Below the pieces are notes generated by a model. That model did no database searches. It saw nothing but the letters and a program-made list of their open reading frames with translations, and was not told where the DNA came from. Positions 22,148 through 33,772 of a stretch of DNA of 64,000 nt are shown here, piece after piece. Position numbers and translations under genes: made by a program. How positions within the stretch are numbered: the stretch's first letter is position 1; each line of letters starts with the position of its first letter. Source of the DNA: Prorocentrum cordatum (taxonomy: Eukaryota > Sar > Dinophyceae > Prorocentrales > Prorocentraceae); assembly GCA_963575745.1 (NCBI GenBank), contig CAUYUJ010015837.1:472122-536121 (forward strand). Direction: 5' to 3'.

Positions 22148-22189
22148 CGCGTGGCCTGCCAAGCATCGGCCGTTGTTCGGTTCCGAAAA

Positions 22190-23340
22190 AAAAGCATCAT
22201 ATGCGCGCGCTCGTTTATCAGAAATCAGCAGCTTTCAAAAAGTCCTTGCAGACCATGGGACGAAGTGCGCGCGCTCGCGTCGTCGCGCCCGCGTTCCGAA
22301 ATCATTCAAACACCTGAGGCTTCGTAAGGACTTCAGCATCGAGCGCCCCGAACACAAATAAAACATACATTGCACCTCGCGCGCATGTCGAAGTCGCTCG
22401 AGCGCCCTTGCGAGCGCGCTGTCGCCAGAAGCACATCGCGACAATTGGAACGTCGCGCGCGCGCGCTTCGTCGCGCCCGCGCCGAATACGTTCAAGAGCT
22501 TCGGTTTCGCAAGATTTACAGATCGAGTGTCTAAGAAACATTCAAAATAACACGGTTTTGCAACATCAGTTTTCAGACGAACTGGGTTCGCGATCTTGCG
22601 AACTTTCAAGACAACCTTCGGCTTCCAACCTGTTCATCAAATTCGGCCAGACGGGGTTGTTCATCATTCGAACGCCCTTGCGCGCGTGTTGGGGGGGCGC
22701 GATCCGTGTCCGCTAACGCCGCTCGGGCCGCTCTCGCGCGTCGGCCGCGCGCGCGTGTCGAACTCTTTATGAAACCTTCATCGCCGTCGCGAGGACGCCG
22801 TCATCGTCGTCGGCGTGACCGGCGTCGGCGCCGTTGCTGGCCGTGCCGTCGCCGCTGTCATCATCGTTGCCAGTGTCCCCAATTACATCGTCGTCTCTAC
22901 CGTTGTCAACGTCGCCATGATACCGCGCCCGCCACAGTGGCCGACTCGCATTGGAATTTCCGTTTGGATGTGCCCATCGGTCAGCGCCACCGCGCCCGCC
23001 ACATTGGCCGACTCGCATTGGAATTTCCGTTTGGATGTGCCCATCGGTCAGCGCCACCGCGGCCGCGTCGGTCGCGCCGCACTAGCTGGCCGCTGCGCGC
23101 GCGAGCGCGCGCGGGCCACCGCGGCCGCGGAGCTGCGCCCGCCGGCACCGAGCGTTCGTCGCAAGGGCCGCCGCCGGCGTTTTGAAACACAAGTCGCGGA
23201 TGGGCGGGCGGGATGACTGCGCGAGCAACGGGGTTGACAGCTGCGAGTTCCACAATCTAAAAGAACAGTGAAGTCTCCCCCCCCCGAGGTTATCCGCATT
23301 CCTTTTTCTACAATTTACTTGTGATCGTGCCCCATCGTCG
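22190..23340. repeat. 1.2-1.6 kb tandem repeat with GCGCGC blocks, copy 1
   Basis: The left part holds degenerate sub-repeats of about 110-130 bp, each with a GCGCGC run next to a TCGCTCGAGCGCCCTTGCG-type word and an AAATGGTTTTCAA-type word. The right part (22,770-23,230) starts AACCTTCATCGCC and holds a conserved block with TCATCGTCGTCGGCGTGA and CTAGCTGGCCGCTGCGCGCG. A 67 bp segment at 22,930-23,063 is duplicated in this copy only. GC alternation suggests Z-DNA potential. Confidence 0.75.
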
Positions 23341-23379
23341 ATCTTAGATGCGGGGTCGTGCCATTCCGGCACAGCTGGT

Positions 23380-24470
23380 AACGGCCCCCCTCCGTCATCC
23401 TCGTGCAAACAAGAAATGCAATGCGCGAGCTTTCGTGTATCAAAAATCAGATGTTGTCAGAAATCCCCTGCGCAAGATACGACGAAGTGCGCGCGCGCGT
23501 CGTCGCGCGCGCGTGCCGGCGCCCTTCAGACACCTGCGGAATCGCACGGGTTTGAATGAACATCGAGTGTCCGAGGAACATTTACAAACAACCCATGTTC
23601 ACGCAAAGCGGAATTCTCAAACAGTCTTGCGCGCGCGATTGGGAAGTCATGCGAATACCATAGGTTTTTCAACATTTCTAGAAAATGCTACCGCGCGGGC
23701 TTCGCGCGCGCGCATGTCGAAATCGCTCGAGCGCCCTCGCGCTTGCCGTAGTCTGTCAAACGGCGATGGTTTCGCGCGAATTTCAAGACCGAGTGGCCCG
23801 AAACCGTGCAAAAACATATGGTTTCGCAACGACAGTATTCAACAAAGCATGCGCTCGCGCTCATGGCATTTTGTTTAGAATCGAGAACCACAGGTTTCTC
23901 AATGCTTTCCATTTGATTCTGCCAAAGGGGCCACTCTCGCCGCGTCCCGCAATCGTTCGAACGCCCTTGCGCGCGCGCTGGGTTTGCGCGACCTTGCAAA
24001 ACCTTCATCGCCGACGCGAGGGCGACGTCATCGTCGTCGGCGTGATCAGCATCGGCGCCCGCACTGGCCGCGCCGTCGGTGCGAACGTCGTCACCAGCGC
24101 CCCCAATTTCATCGTCGTGTCCACCGTTGTCGACGTCGCCATGGTACCGTGCCCGTCCACGTGGTCGACTCGCACTGAATTGCCTGTTGGGAAGTGCCCA
24201 GCGGCCAGCGCCACCGCGACCGCGTCGGTCGCGCCAAACTAGCTGGCCGCTGCGCGCGCGAGCATGCGCGGGCTATCGCGACCGCGGAGATGCACCAGCC
24301 AACGCCAAACGCTCATCGCAATGGCCGCCGCATGTGTTTTGCAACGCAAGTTGCGGGTGGGTGGGCGGGATGATTGCGCGAGCAGCAGGGTTGACAGCTG
24401 CGGGTTCCGCAATCTGAAAGAAATTATAGTTTACCCCCCCCCCCCCCCGCCCCCCGGATTACCGGCACCC
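23380..24470. repeat. GCGCGC-block tandem repeat, copy 2
   Basis: The AACCTTCATCGCC anchor recurs 1,222 bp after that of copy 1, followed by GTCATCGTCGTCGGCGTGA and CTAGCTGGCCGCTGCGCGCG. It ends in a run of C (about 24,436-24,448). Confidence 0.75.
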
Positions 24471-24569
24471 TATTTCTTACTGCGCTTTACAGATGATTTT
24501 GCCCGGTCGCCTATCCTAACTGTGAATTGATGCAGTGCTGGCCCAGCCGGCATCCGCCCCCCCGTCATC

Positions 24570-25980
24570 CTCTGCAAATAAAAAAGTACGCACGCGCGCT
24601 AGTTCATCACGAATCATCAATTTTCAAGAACCCCTTGCAAAGAATGGGACGAAGTGCGCGCGCGTATTATAACTCAATTCAAGGATCAGTTCAACGTTTT
24701 TGGTTTCGCAGGGATTTCAATATTGGGCGCTCCAAAATAAAAACAAATGGTTTCGCAACGCGGGTGTTCAAAACAAGCGTGCGCGCGCTCTTGCGACTTG
24801 TTCAGAAAACCCAGAAGTTGTTCAACGTGTTCAGAACATGCTACCACGCGGGCTTCGCGCGCGCATGTCGGAATCGTTCGAGCGCCCTTGCGCGCGCCGT
24901 CGCGAGAATCTTCTGACCAAATGTCAGAAGTGCACGCGCGCGCGTCGTCGCGTGCGCGTGCCAAAGTATCTTAGAAACTTTCTGGGTTTCGTGCGGGTTT
25001 CAAAATCGAGCGAGAAACAGGAAACATATAGTTTCTCAAAACGGATTCCCCCAAAAAGTTTGCGCGCGGGCTCTTGGGAATTCTGAAGAAAGCCATCGGC
25101 TTTCAACGTAGTTCATGCGAGTACTATCGCGCGGGCTTCGTGCGCGCGCGCGTCGAAATCGCCCGAGCGCCCTTGCGCGCGTGCCGTCGCGAGAACCCCG
25201 TGCAAAACATGGGGCGAAGTCAGCGCGCGCGCTGTCGCGCGCGCGTGCTGGATTCCTTCAAACAACTTTCAGTTTCGCACCGGTCGCAAAACCGCATGTC
25301 AGACGCATGTTCAAAAACACATAGTTTCGCAGCATCAGATTTGAATACTAGCTTGCGCGCGCGGTTTTGCGAATCCTTTTATACACATCGGTTTTCAATG
25401 TTTTGATGGAATTCTGCCAAGCGGGCCTCTGGCGGCGCATGCCGACATCATTCGCGCGCCCTTGCGCGGGGAGAGGGGGCGCGATCCGTGTCAAATACAA
25501 GTAAAACCATGTGGGCCACTCTCGCGCGTCGGCCGCGCGCGCATGTCGGACTTTCACTTTTCTAAAACCTTCATCGCCTCCGCTAGGATGCCGTCACCGT
25601 CGTCGGCGTGATCTGCATCGGCGCCCGCGCTGGCCGCTGGCCGCGCCTTCGTCGGCGCGAACATCGTCACCAGCATCGCTACTATCATCATCCTGTCTAC
25701 CGTTGTCGACGTTGCCATGATACCGCGCCCGCCCAAGTCGCCGACTCGCAGTGAACTGCCCGCTGAGATGCGCCCAGCGGTCAGCGCCACCGCGGCCGCG
25801 CTGGCGGCGCCAAACTAGCTGGCCGCTGCGCGCGCGTGCTAGGGTTGGTGCGGCCGCAGAGATGCACCAGCCAACGCCAAGCATGCATCGCAATCGCCAC
25901 CGCATGGGTTTTGCAAACCAAGTTGCGGGTGAGTGTTTGCCGACGCATGGGATGTTTCAGCTCGTTTGTCAAAACCAATT
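24570..25980. repeat. GCGCGC-block tandem repeat, copy 3
   Basis: The anchor recurs 1,567 bp after that of copy 2, so this copy has more left-side sub-repeats. The same CTAGCTGGCCGCTGCGCGCG word and a closing GGGTTTTGCAAACCAAGTTG-type segment are present. Confidence 0.75.
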
Positions 25981-25992
25981 CTACCATAGACA

Positions 25993-26160
25993 GGTCACCA
26001 CGTAGGTTGCACCTCGTAACTTGCACCACGTAAATTGCACCACGTAGGCTGCATCCGGTAGGGTGCACAATAGATGTTGCACAACATATATTGTACCACG
26101 CAGATCGCACTGCATATCTTGTTCCAAATCGGTTGCAGCACGTATAATGCGCCACCGGGA
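25993..26160. repeat. Degenerate 14 bp minisatellite
   Basis: Eleven consecutive units of exactly 14 bp, consensus TGCACCACGTAGAT, with heavy point divergence but almost no length change. It borders the right end of the GCGCGC-block repeats. Confidence 0.75.
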
Positions 26161-26504
26161 TTTATAAACTACGCATTTGGCGGCCAACGTTTCCCAATCT
26201 TTGCTGATGTTTTGGGAATCCGTTTGTTATCGGTGTTTCGACATGGTGCTCCCGCAACAACGTGGGCTTCATCTTCGGCTCAGCGGTTTGTTCCCGTCGT
26301 TTACAGTGGCGCTCTCGCCCTAGCGCGGGCCACCTTTCCAGATCCGAGCTGTTTTATCGTTGTCGTCCCCCTCATTTCCCCTCCCCCGCCTTCCCCGGGT
26401 CTTCTCCTTCCGCTCCAGTTCTTGCTGCTGTTGTTCGCCCTCGTTCTTCTTTTTTCATCACCTTTTTTTTCCTCCTGCCCATTATCCTGCCAATCCGCCA
26501 CTTC

Positions 26505-26552
26505 CTCCTCCTCCTCCTCCTCCTCCTCCTCCTCCTCCTCCTCCTCCTCCCC
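26505..26552. repeat. CCT triplet run
   Basis: About 15 uninterrupted CCT units. Confidence 0.9.
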
Positions 26553-26699
26553 TTATGTGCGCATCTCTCCTCCCACAGCAGCGCACAACACGATTGGGTA
26601 TATGTGTTTGAGCGCCGAAGAAAGCAGCGCAACAGGAAGTAATGGGAATGAGTGGTCTGATATCATATGTATCGTGAGCGCACCTCACTAGTCTCTTTC

Positions 26700-26930
26700 C
26701 TTTGTTGTTTTGATTTCTCTTTTCTCTTTCTTTTTCTTTCTCTCTCTCTCTCTCTCCTTTCCTTCCCTGTCATTTTTTCCTCCCTCTCTCTCACTATATA
26801 TATATATGTATATTTCCCTGTATGTGTGTTTGTGTGTGTGTGTTATCTCTCTCTCTCTCTCTCCCTCTGTCTCTCTCTCTCTCTCTTCCTTTCTCTCTTT
26901 CGTTCTCCTTCTCTCCTTCTCATCCGACTT
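26700..26930. repeat. CT-rich tract with AT and GT islands
   Basis: Pyrimidine-rich TCTC/TTTC sequence contains a short (TA)n island at 26,795-26,808 and GTGTGTGT at 26,825-26,843. It ends CTTTCCAG, so it could act as the polypyrimidine tract of a splice acceptor at 26,935. Confidence 0.8.
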
Positions 26931-26935
26931 TCCAG

Positions 26936-27250
26936 CTCTTTGCCATTCTGGCTCTCCTTGCATTTGCGGCCAGCAGGCGTGCGACTTCGGGAGGTGAGAA
27001 AAGCTGTTTGGGGCGATGCCAAAAGGCACTTTTACATCTTGCTTGTCAGCGAAGGCTTCTAGATTATGCTGTTGCCAGTGGGATAGTGTCGTGCCAGCGT
27101 GGGGGGGGGGGAGGGTGCCAAAGCAGAAAATCGCAGGGAAGTGCGAACACGCCGCGAGGCTTCTGACAGAGCGCTGTTACACTGTCTCTCAGATGTCCAG
27201 CCACTCTGGCTTGTCGACGCCAGGCCTTCGAGTTCCTGGTGCACGGCAGG
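26936..27250 (+). CDS. Two candidate 58-base exons of an unknown gene
   Basis: The first candidate (26,936-26,993) lies between CTTTCCAG and a canonical GTGAGA. It reads LFAILALLAFAASRRATSG, a hydrophobic run followed by basic residues, like part of a signal or membrane segment. The second (27,193-27,250) lies between TGTCTCTCAG and GTGAGC. Joining the two keeps one frame open (VQPLWLVDARPSSSWCTAG). Both exons are 58 bases and have good consensus borders. The peptide is short, no family is recognised, and the start and remaining exons are not visible. Chance splice-like sites are common in this composition. Confidence 0.25.
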
Positions 27251-27979
27251 GTGAGCCTGGTCGGCCTGGCGCTTCTCCAGGCTGGTTTCTGACAGCCGCT
27301 CTTGACAACGAGGGGGCCCCTGCTCTTGACATGCGTGCGTTGCCTCGGTGCTTGGGCAGCGCTGACGTTCGTAATGATACGAGTGGTGTCGGGCAGGCTG
27401 GGGCGGAGAAACACGCATCCTTCATATACAAAGGTGCAGACGGGAACGGCTGAAGGGTTAAATGTAGGAGGCAGACGGCGAGGGTGATGATGTTGATCGT
27501 GAAGAGGAAGGGGACGATCAGCAAGCATGATGAGTAGGGGGAGTAAGAGAGTTCACACACGGCAGTTCCAAGCACGATGGCGTCAGCGAGAGCTCTGATC
27601 CCGGGCATTCCGATCGTTTCGAGACGTTACGGACTCTCTACTTAAACGCGTATGCTTGTTCGGCCATTTGGACATAGCCCACGCTTTTGTAGGATGGCCC
27701 GCGGTGCAGAGGCCGTCGAGTCCCGATCAATCACCCAGGGTCTTTTTCACATGGAAGCCATTCAGCGTATTTGTTAGACTCATGGCCGGCAACAGAGACA
27801 ATTGGTTGGGAGACGCGAGTGATTAACCAGCGGGATATCTCTACCTGCAGCCGTTGCCCCTCCAAAATAGAACACCTTACAATCGCCCCAAGCGGTACTT
27901 GGCTCTTTGTGTCAAGTGTCTACGTGCCCTTTTGAGGGGGTTGTCGTTGCTTCGCGTATCCCCAACAGCCCTGGCACGT
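27251..27979. other. Unassigned region
   Basis: A 139-codon minus-strand frame (27,189-27,608) contains a hydrophobic stretch and could be an exon, but it overlaps the plus-strand exon candidates and has no recognisable motif. Confidence 0.3.
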
Positions 27980-28345
27980 CAGCACGCAGCCAGCCAACGG
28001 TACAGCCCAGCAACTCGGCAGATGACAGCCACCCGTATGCCCTGGCGTCGGAGGCATCCCGCTTCTGCATGGGCAGCGTGGCAGGTGTTGAGTTGGTGTG
28101 GCTGTTCTCCATACACATGGTGATTGGCTTCGTCAGTGAGCGGCCCCGCATCGAGTGGTACAGCCTTCCGCGGTCCACGTTCGTTTCGCTCTCCTCGGCG
28201 CAGCCACAGCCCCAGCCCTCGCCGGGACATTGCATCGTTGTGCCCCCGAACTGCGTGAGTCGGATACGATGTATGTGGACCAGCTACCTGCTGGTGGTTG
28301 TCAGCCTCGTGCAAGCACACCAGTGGTCTCTGATGGGACGGTGCC
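27980..28345. repeat. Duplicated block, copy 1
   Basis: Contains GGCAGCGTGGCAGGTGT, TTGGCTTCGTCA(G)TGAGCGGCC, CATTGCATCGTTGTGCCCCC and CACCAGTGGTCTCT. The same order recurs at 28,455-28,866. Confidence 0.75.
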
Positions 28346-28454
28346 CCGACACCCCTCATTGACACCAGTGCTCAGCGGTTTTTGGCTGCGCCCCCCTCCT
28401 GCCTGTGGCCCGCCCTGGTCCGTCGCCGACCCGGTCATAGTTCTGTCTTGGCCC

Positions 28455-28866
28455 GCTGTCAGCACGCCGCCTGCGAGCGGTACGGCCCAGCAGCTCAGTA
28501 GCCGCCAGCCATTGTCACGCCACCAGCGTCGGGGTATTTGGCTTCCGCACGGGCAGCGTGGCAGGTGTGGGTGGGTGCAGCTGTCAGCCATACACTCGGT
28601 GACACCCGGTGTTTGGCTTCGTCAAGTGAGCGGCCCTGCATTGTGTGGTTCAGCCTTCTGCAGTTCGTGGTCGTTCTCTTCAGAGCAGCCCCGGCTACCA
28701 GCCCTCGTCAGTACTTTGCATCGTTGTGCCCCCGAATTGCGTGTGTCGGATACGATGTGCACGCACTGGCTACCGGCTGGAGGTGGCTCTGCCTCGTGAA
28801 CGCACACCAGTGGTCTTTCTCTAATGGATGGCGTTCTGACGTGGATCAACCACACCTTTGTAAGTG
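28455..28866. repeat. Duplicated block, copy 2
   Basis: Shares the order of copy 1 and adds ATGGATGGCGTTCTGACGTG at its right end. Its last 240 bp are repeated again immediately to the right. Confidence 0.8.
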
Positions 28867-29097
28867 AGCGGCCCTGCATTGAGTGGTTCAGCCTTCTGCA
28901 GTTCGAGGTCGCTCTCTTCAGAGCAGCCCCGGCTACCAGCCCTCGTCAGTACTTTGCATCGTTGTGCCCCCGAACTGCGTGAGTCGGAGACGATGTGCAC
29001 GCACTGGCTACCGGCTGGAGGTGGCTCAGCCTCGTGAGCGCACACCAGTGGTCTTTCTCTACTGGATGGCGCTCTGGCGCGGTTCAGCTACACCTTA
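28867..29097. repeat. Extra 240 bp tandem unit
   Basis: Nearly identical to 28,626-28,866 over GAGCGGCCCTGCATTG, TTCAGAGCAGCCCCGGCTAC and ACCAGTGGTCTTTCTCTA. High identity indicates recent unequal exchange. Confidence 0.85.
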
Positions 29098-29505
29098 GCT
29101 CCAGTGAGCCTTGATGAGTCAGGCCTCTTTCGCCGCACCATCGTTCACCCGGGGTGCTGCAGTGAGTCTGAGTTAGTCGCTTGCGCTCGCACTCTCCCCC
29201 CTCTCTTTTCTGAGGTCTTGGCCTGTCACTGGGTGCAGCTTTACAGTGCCGCGCCGTCCGTCCTGGCCTCGCCTCCGAATGTGGTTCGGCTGGAGCTTGG
29301 CGCCGAAAGGGCGACTTCTCCCCCCCGTTCCGCCGCCGGTCGCCGCGCCTGCGTCCCCAGCTGCCGGGATGTCTGGGCCGGTCACCTGCCGACGCCGTAA
29401 GCGTCTCAATGAGGGTCATTTTGTCCCTGGCACGTGCATACGCCACTGAGGCCAATTTACTTCGTACCGCGCCCCGGACGTTGAACCCGCTCCCTGTCCT
29501 TCGCC

Positions 29506-29913
29506 TTGGAGCCGCGAACCAAAAAAGTATCCCCAACAGCCCATCCAGCAACACTTCCCAGGATAGTTGCTTTGATCAGGGAAGTGTGGGAGCACGCAGT
29601 GGAATATAGGGAGGAGGGCCGCCGTCAAACCGAAGATCGGGATCTGCCTGAGCAGGCCCAGGCGTCAACCATACATGGCGTCGCGGACCTTTCGGCTACA
29701 ACCCAAGAGGCTCCCAAGAGAAACCCATTACGGCCCTTTGGGGCCATCCCTCAGGGCATGTTGGGAGTGAGGATTCCCAAGCATACTTCAGGGCCTCTGG
29801 AAAAGTCATGCCAGAAGTTTCAGGAGTGCGCGGGGGCGCCCAAGCGTTTTGGAAGTTCTGGTTACGGCGCCCTTCCAGAATCACTACAAGTCTCAGCACG
29901 GAACACTCGATAG
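29506..29913 (+). CDS. Candidate exon-like open frame, unknown function
   Basis: An open frame of about 135 codons, ending at TAG near 29,913. The first half is charged and helix-like (PRIVALIREVWEHAVEYREE, then EDRDLPEQAQASTIHG), unlike the compositional frames around it. There is no ATG at its left edge (the frame enters at a TTG), so if real it is an internal exon or lacks its start. The second half (about residues 70-135) resembles short GGGGCC/CCCAAG-rich repeats seen near 37.4 and 38.1 kb and may not be coding. No domain recognised. Confidence 0.25.
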   Translation: MEPRTKKVSPTAHPATLPRIVALIREVWEHAVEYREEGRRQTEDRDLPEQAQASTIHGVADLSATTQEAPKRNPLRPFGAIPQGMLGVRIPKHTSGPLEKSCQKFQECAGAPKRFGSSGYGALPESLQVSARNTR

Positions 29914-31112
29914 GACACTCGGGCATTCCATGTTGCGTCTCGGGTCACGGCGCGTCTCGCGCATTTCATCCAATCAGGACGAGCTTTTGCGATGCGCAGG
30001 TGCGTTCAGGGCTTGAGACCAAGACAGGTGTGATCGATTGGTAGAAGTTATCAAAACTTAATTTTTGTGACACAGGGCGGCATCTGTTGTCCTCAGATTG
30101 CTCCATTCGCCCTTCCCTCCGCTCCCCACCACTTCCCCGTACGAAGGGCACTCCGCCCCTGCATTCGTCTGCTCTTTTAAGTGTTGCCCGTCGCTCAATG
30201 CATCGGAGGAGGACAAGGAAGGTACCCTTACCGCTGCTCTTCCCTCGTTTTTCCCTTCCGGGGGGCCTCTTTGGAGGCCCGCGTCGCCACCGCTGGATTT
30301 GCCTCGAAATCCTGGTCAGAACGCACCCCAGAAGAGGTTCAGGGAGTAGCAGTATGGGTGCCTTCCGGTTTCCTCATAATACAAGGCCGCCGCGTCAGTT
30401 CTTGATTGGTGGTTTATACAAGTGGCCGAATGCGCCATGGGGCTCCCGCGCAGAAAGTCTGGCTCTCTTTTCCCTGTCCGCGCTCTCTGCTCCGCTGATC
30501 CTTCTTGTTCCACATCCTCGGCGGCACGCTTCGGGAAGTAACTACAAGGGGCATGAGGCTTGCTTTGCGCTGTCTTGAGGGGAACAAATTCAATTATTCA
30601 TTCTTGAATTTCCCAGTTTAGCTTCTTTCGGCGGGGCGTGCTTTGGCCAGCAGCCAGCGCCAGGAAAACGATTCGCTGCTTACCCCTTGGGGAACGGAGC
30701 TGCCAGGGCCTTCAGAACATTGAGCTAACGCACGCTAGCGGGTCTCCTGGGTCACCCTATCTGCCCGTTCCCCTGCTCCTCTCTTCTCTCACTCACCCTT
30801 CCCGCCCTTCCAGACATCATCCGTCGTGCTGTGTTTCACAGCCTGAGTTGTTTCTGCTGGTGGTCACGGGGCCCAGTGATGGGCCCCTGGAGGCCGACAG
30901 TTGTGGAGCACCTCTGTTCTTACGACACGAGAGGATGCCAGGTCTGCCGTCTGTGCCCCGCATCCGCCGGTCCCCTGCGCTGTTGCAGTGTCGGGCTTCC
31001 AGGTGCATTCCTGCTTGCCTTGTAGACGACGATCACTGGAGAGGAAGCATGTTGCCAAACAACTCCCAGATGTCTAACTCATGTGCAGCATGTCTTAAAC
31101 ATGTTAAACCCG

Positions 31113-31115
<3 letters not shown>
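29914..31115. other. Unassigned region
   Basis: No clear gene or repeat. A plus-strand frame open from 30,638 continues through the AT tract below and lacks any domain. Confidence 0.35.

Positions 31116-31148
<33 letters not shown>
31116..31148. repeat. AT dinucleotide tract
   Basis: (TA)n of about 16 units after TTTTTT, a local melting-prone island in GC-rich DNA. Confidence 0.95.
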
Positions 31149-31151
<3 letters not shown>

Positions 31152-31229
31152 AACTGTGTTCGAGCATGTTCCGACATCTGAGCCACATCTTTAGCATCAG
31201 TGATAGGATTGTCAAGGGCTCCCTCGAGG

Positions 31230-31375
31230 GCGCGAAGTTATTCGCGCTTCGCGCTTCGCGGTCCTCGTTCCTTCTCCCCCCTCCTCCTCGTCCTCCTCTT
31301 CTCCCCCTTGGGGGGCGGCGCGAGAGCGCGAAGTTATTCGCGCTTCGCGCTTCGCGGAGCGCGAAACGCGAAGTT
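31230..31375. repeat. Paired GCGCTTCGCG palindromic repeats
   Basis: The word GCGAAGTTATTCGCGCTTCG occurs at about 31,237 and again at about 31,336, each followed by CGCTTCGCGG. Within each, CGCGAAG and CTTCGCG can pair, so each forms a hairpin. The second copy adds GAGCGCGAAACGCGAAG. Confidence 0.7.
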
Positions 31376-32765
31376 GGGAGCCCTAGATTGTCAGGGTGTC
31401 CATTGTCATGGCATCCGCAATGCTTGCCTCCCTCTCCAGCCGTGGGCCCCGTCTGGTTCCCCCCCCTCCTCTGCGCTCCCTCCGCAGCGCGGTTCGCTGG
31501 CTCCTGCCCGTCGCGCACAGCACGCCCCCTTTTCTGCCCAACAACAGCAGTCCATGCAGTGGAGGCGCGCATCAAGAGACCAGGTGCTTTTCGTCAGAGT
31601 GCCCCGTGCTTCTTCGTTCCGCGCGCTGCGCGGCGACTTCCCGCGGCCGTTGAAGAAGCTGCTGCGATCAGGGTGCTCCAGGTGTCCCCCCCCTTGAGCA
31701 TCTCGCGCGCGGGGTTTCAGGGCTGGGTTTCTTGCGGCCGCGTCCGCTCTGTGAGAGTCCCCGAATCACAGAATGCGAAATTCGAATGTGGTGGGACCTC
31801 GGTACACGGAAGCATCGCAGTACTCCCATGTTCGTATCGCCACGACAAGCAGGCGGTGGTGCCGCACTGGTCACGGCACGCGACGCGTTAGAGCGCTTGT
31901 CATTACTCCATCCCCTCGCCCTGCCGCAGGTAATTCGCGCATTCTGCTGGCTGAAGGGCAATATCCCTGGAGCCACGGTGCTTGGCATGCACTTCCTGAC
32001 TACCATCTCTGATGTTGTGGGCGCCTCGGGTGGTCGGGGAGGGCTACGGCGGTGGCACGGGGGACCCGCCGTATGCGAATGCTCTTTTGAGCATCTGCAA
32101 GTCAAGAGGTACAGTCGAGCATGATTAGTAGGTCGACCCTGCCAAATCAAGGGTACCCTTGTGTCCCTTGCTTCTCGGACCATGCCTTCTACACTCGTAT
32201 GGCAATGTGGCCCTCGACAGGGTCTTGTGTCCTCTCGCGTGTCCTCTCGAGGCTGTGGCCATGTAGTGGCCGGAGGAGAGGCCAGTGGTGAGGTTGTGAG
32301 GTTCGAGGTGGGTTTTGGGCACGGCCGGGGGGTGGGCCATCGTGGGGATAGGGGCCGACGCACGGCCCCAGCGAGGTTATCGTAGCTGCTTCAGGCGGGG
32401 CGAGAGCACCGACAGGCTCTCCCCCTCGCGTTCTCACCCTGCGGGTTTTACTTTGCGCTGCCCGCATGGGCCACCTCCAGATCACCAGTGGAAGGGCTTT
32501 GAAATAACCGCCGCCCCCTGCTGCCAAGTATCCAGAGCGGAGCCTTGTGTGTTTTGGGCTGGTCTCGGGATCTCTCTGCCTTTTTTTGGGCGACCTCACT
32601 CTCGGTCCGTCCTGGGGCTCTGCCGCGGCCCTCTTTGGCCTTCCTGGGGGCAGCTTGGGATGCTCCTTGGCGGTACCGGGGCAGTCCGTAGGCAGGTCCT
32701 CGGCCTCCAGGTGGTCCCTGGTCTCCCGGCCGTTCTCCTGGTGGGAGGAGCCAGCACCTCCCACC
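31376..32765. other. Unassigned region
   Basis: No gene recognised. At about 32,600-32,760 a degenerate CTTGG/CCTGGGGG-rich stretch resembles the minisatellite at 4.4 kb. Confidence 0.35.
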
Positions 32766-32822
32766 CCTCCTCCTCCTTCTCTCCTCCTCCTCCTCCTCCT
32801 CCTCCTCCTCCTTCTCCTTTCC
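32766..32822. repeat. CCT triplet run
   Basis: Interrupted CCT units of about 55 bp. Confidence 0.85.
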
Positions 32823-33772
32823 CTCGTTCCTCCTCCTTGAGCTTGCGACGTTCGTGGACAGTGGCGTGGCGGCGGACCCTGGCCACGGCACTTTCGAGAG
32901 CAGCGCATGGGTGTTAGCTGCTGGTCGAGCGTGTGCGGCGACGAAAAACCTCAGTGCTTTCGGCGATGAAACACCTCGTGAGAGAAGCCAGTGTCGTGAC
33001 CATGGGGGGAGGGTCGTATGAGATGCGAGGTCACAGATTTTCGAGAGGGAGGGGGAGCGATGACCTGCAAGCCCCCCAAACTCGATGGCCTCGCTTTCAC
33101 TTCCCCGCCAGGAGGCCTCGGCAACGCGCAGTCGCGGCAAGTCGGCATGCGTGCCAGGGCGACAGCTGTACACCGAGCGGCTCCTGCTCACGCGGGGCAG
33201 TCCCGGCCAGCGCCAGCAGCCCAGGCTGCTTCAGAAAGCAGCTGATCCGTGCAGGGCCCTCCGAAGGCAAGCTATGGCAAGACTGCTTGCTTCCGCGCGC
33301 AGGTGACACCGTTCAGCCTGGGAGCTTGCGTGTGGGCCCCGCGAAGCGCGTGGAAGTTGGCCGTGGCCCCTCCGTGGGAGAGGGGGGTGTCATCATGAAA
33401 GTTCCGAGACGCCGGGTTCGGTATTGTTTATGGTGCGGATCGGCGGTTGGCCCGAATTGCGCCCCCCCCAAGGCCAGCGGGCGCCGGCCAATTTTTTGGG
33501 TAACCATTGCCAGCGGCAACGCCAGCGAGTGCGAGCATGACATGGCCGACCACCTGTTGCACAGAAGAGTCCAGTGTGCTGTCCATACGGCAGGGTGCGC
33601 CAGCTCCTTCCTCCTTCCTCCTCGCTTCTCTTCGCTCTTCCTTCTTCCTCCCTCCCTTCCTCGCCGACGTCGCTCGTGACTGTTTGTCTTTCCTCTTTTC
33701 CTGGACCTCGCTCCCAGCCGCGGGCGCGCGCGAGGCCAGCCTGGAATCCAACAACCCCTCCTCCCTCCTCCC
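32823..33772. other. Unassigned region with a cysteine-containing open frame
   Basis: A plus-strand frame open from 32,933 to 33,679 includes VRYCLWCGSAVGPNCAPPKA and a later CEHDMADHLLHRRVQCAVH. The Cys/His spacing is suggestive, but the frame has no start or splice support and no known family, so it is not called as a gene. Confidence 0.25.

Noticed and set aside
27189-27608. Minus-strand membrane-protein-like frame
   Set aside because: One hydrophobic stretch only. It conflicts with plus-strand exon candidates and has no start or family support.
33400-33660. Cys/His pattern in the plus-strand frame (CLWCGS, then CEHDMADHLLHRRVQC) as a zinc finger
   Set aside because: The spacing does not fit a finger class I can name, and the frame lacks start and splice evidence.
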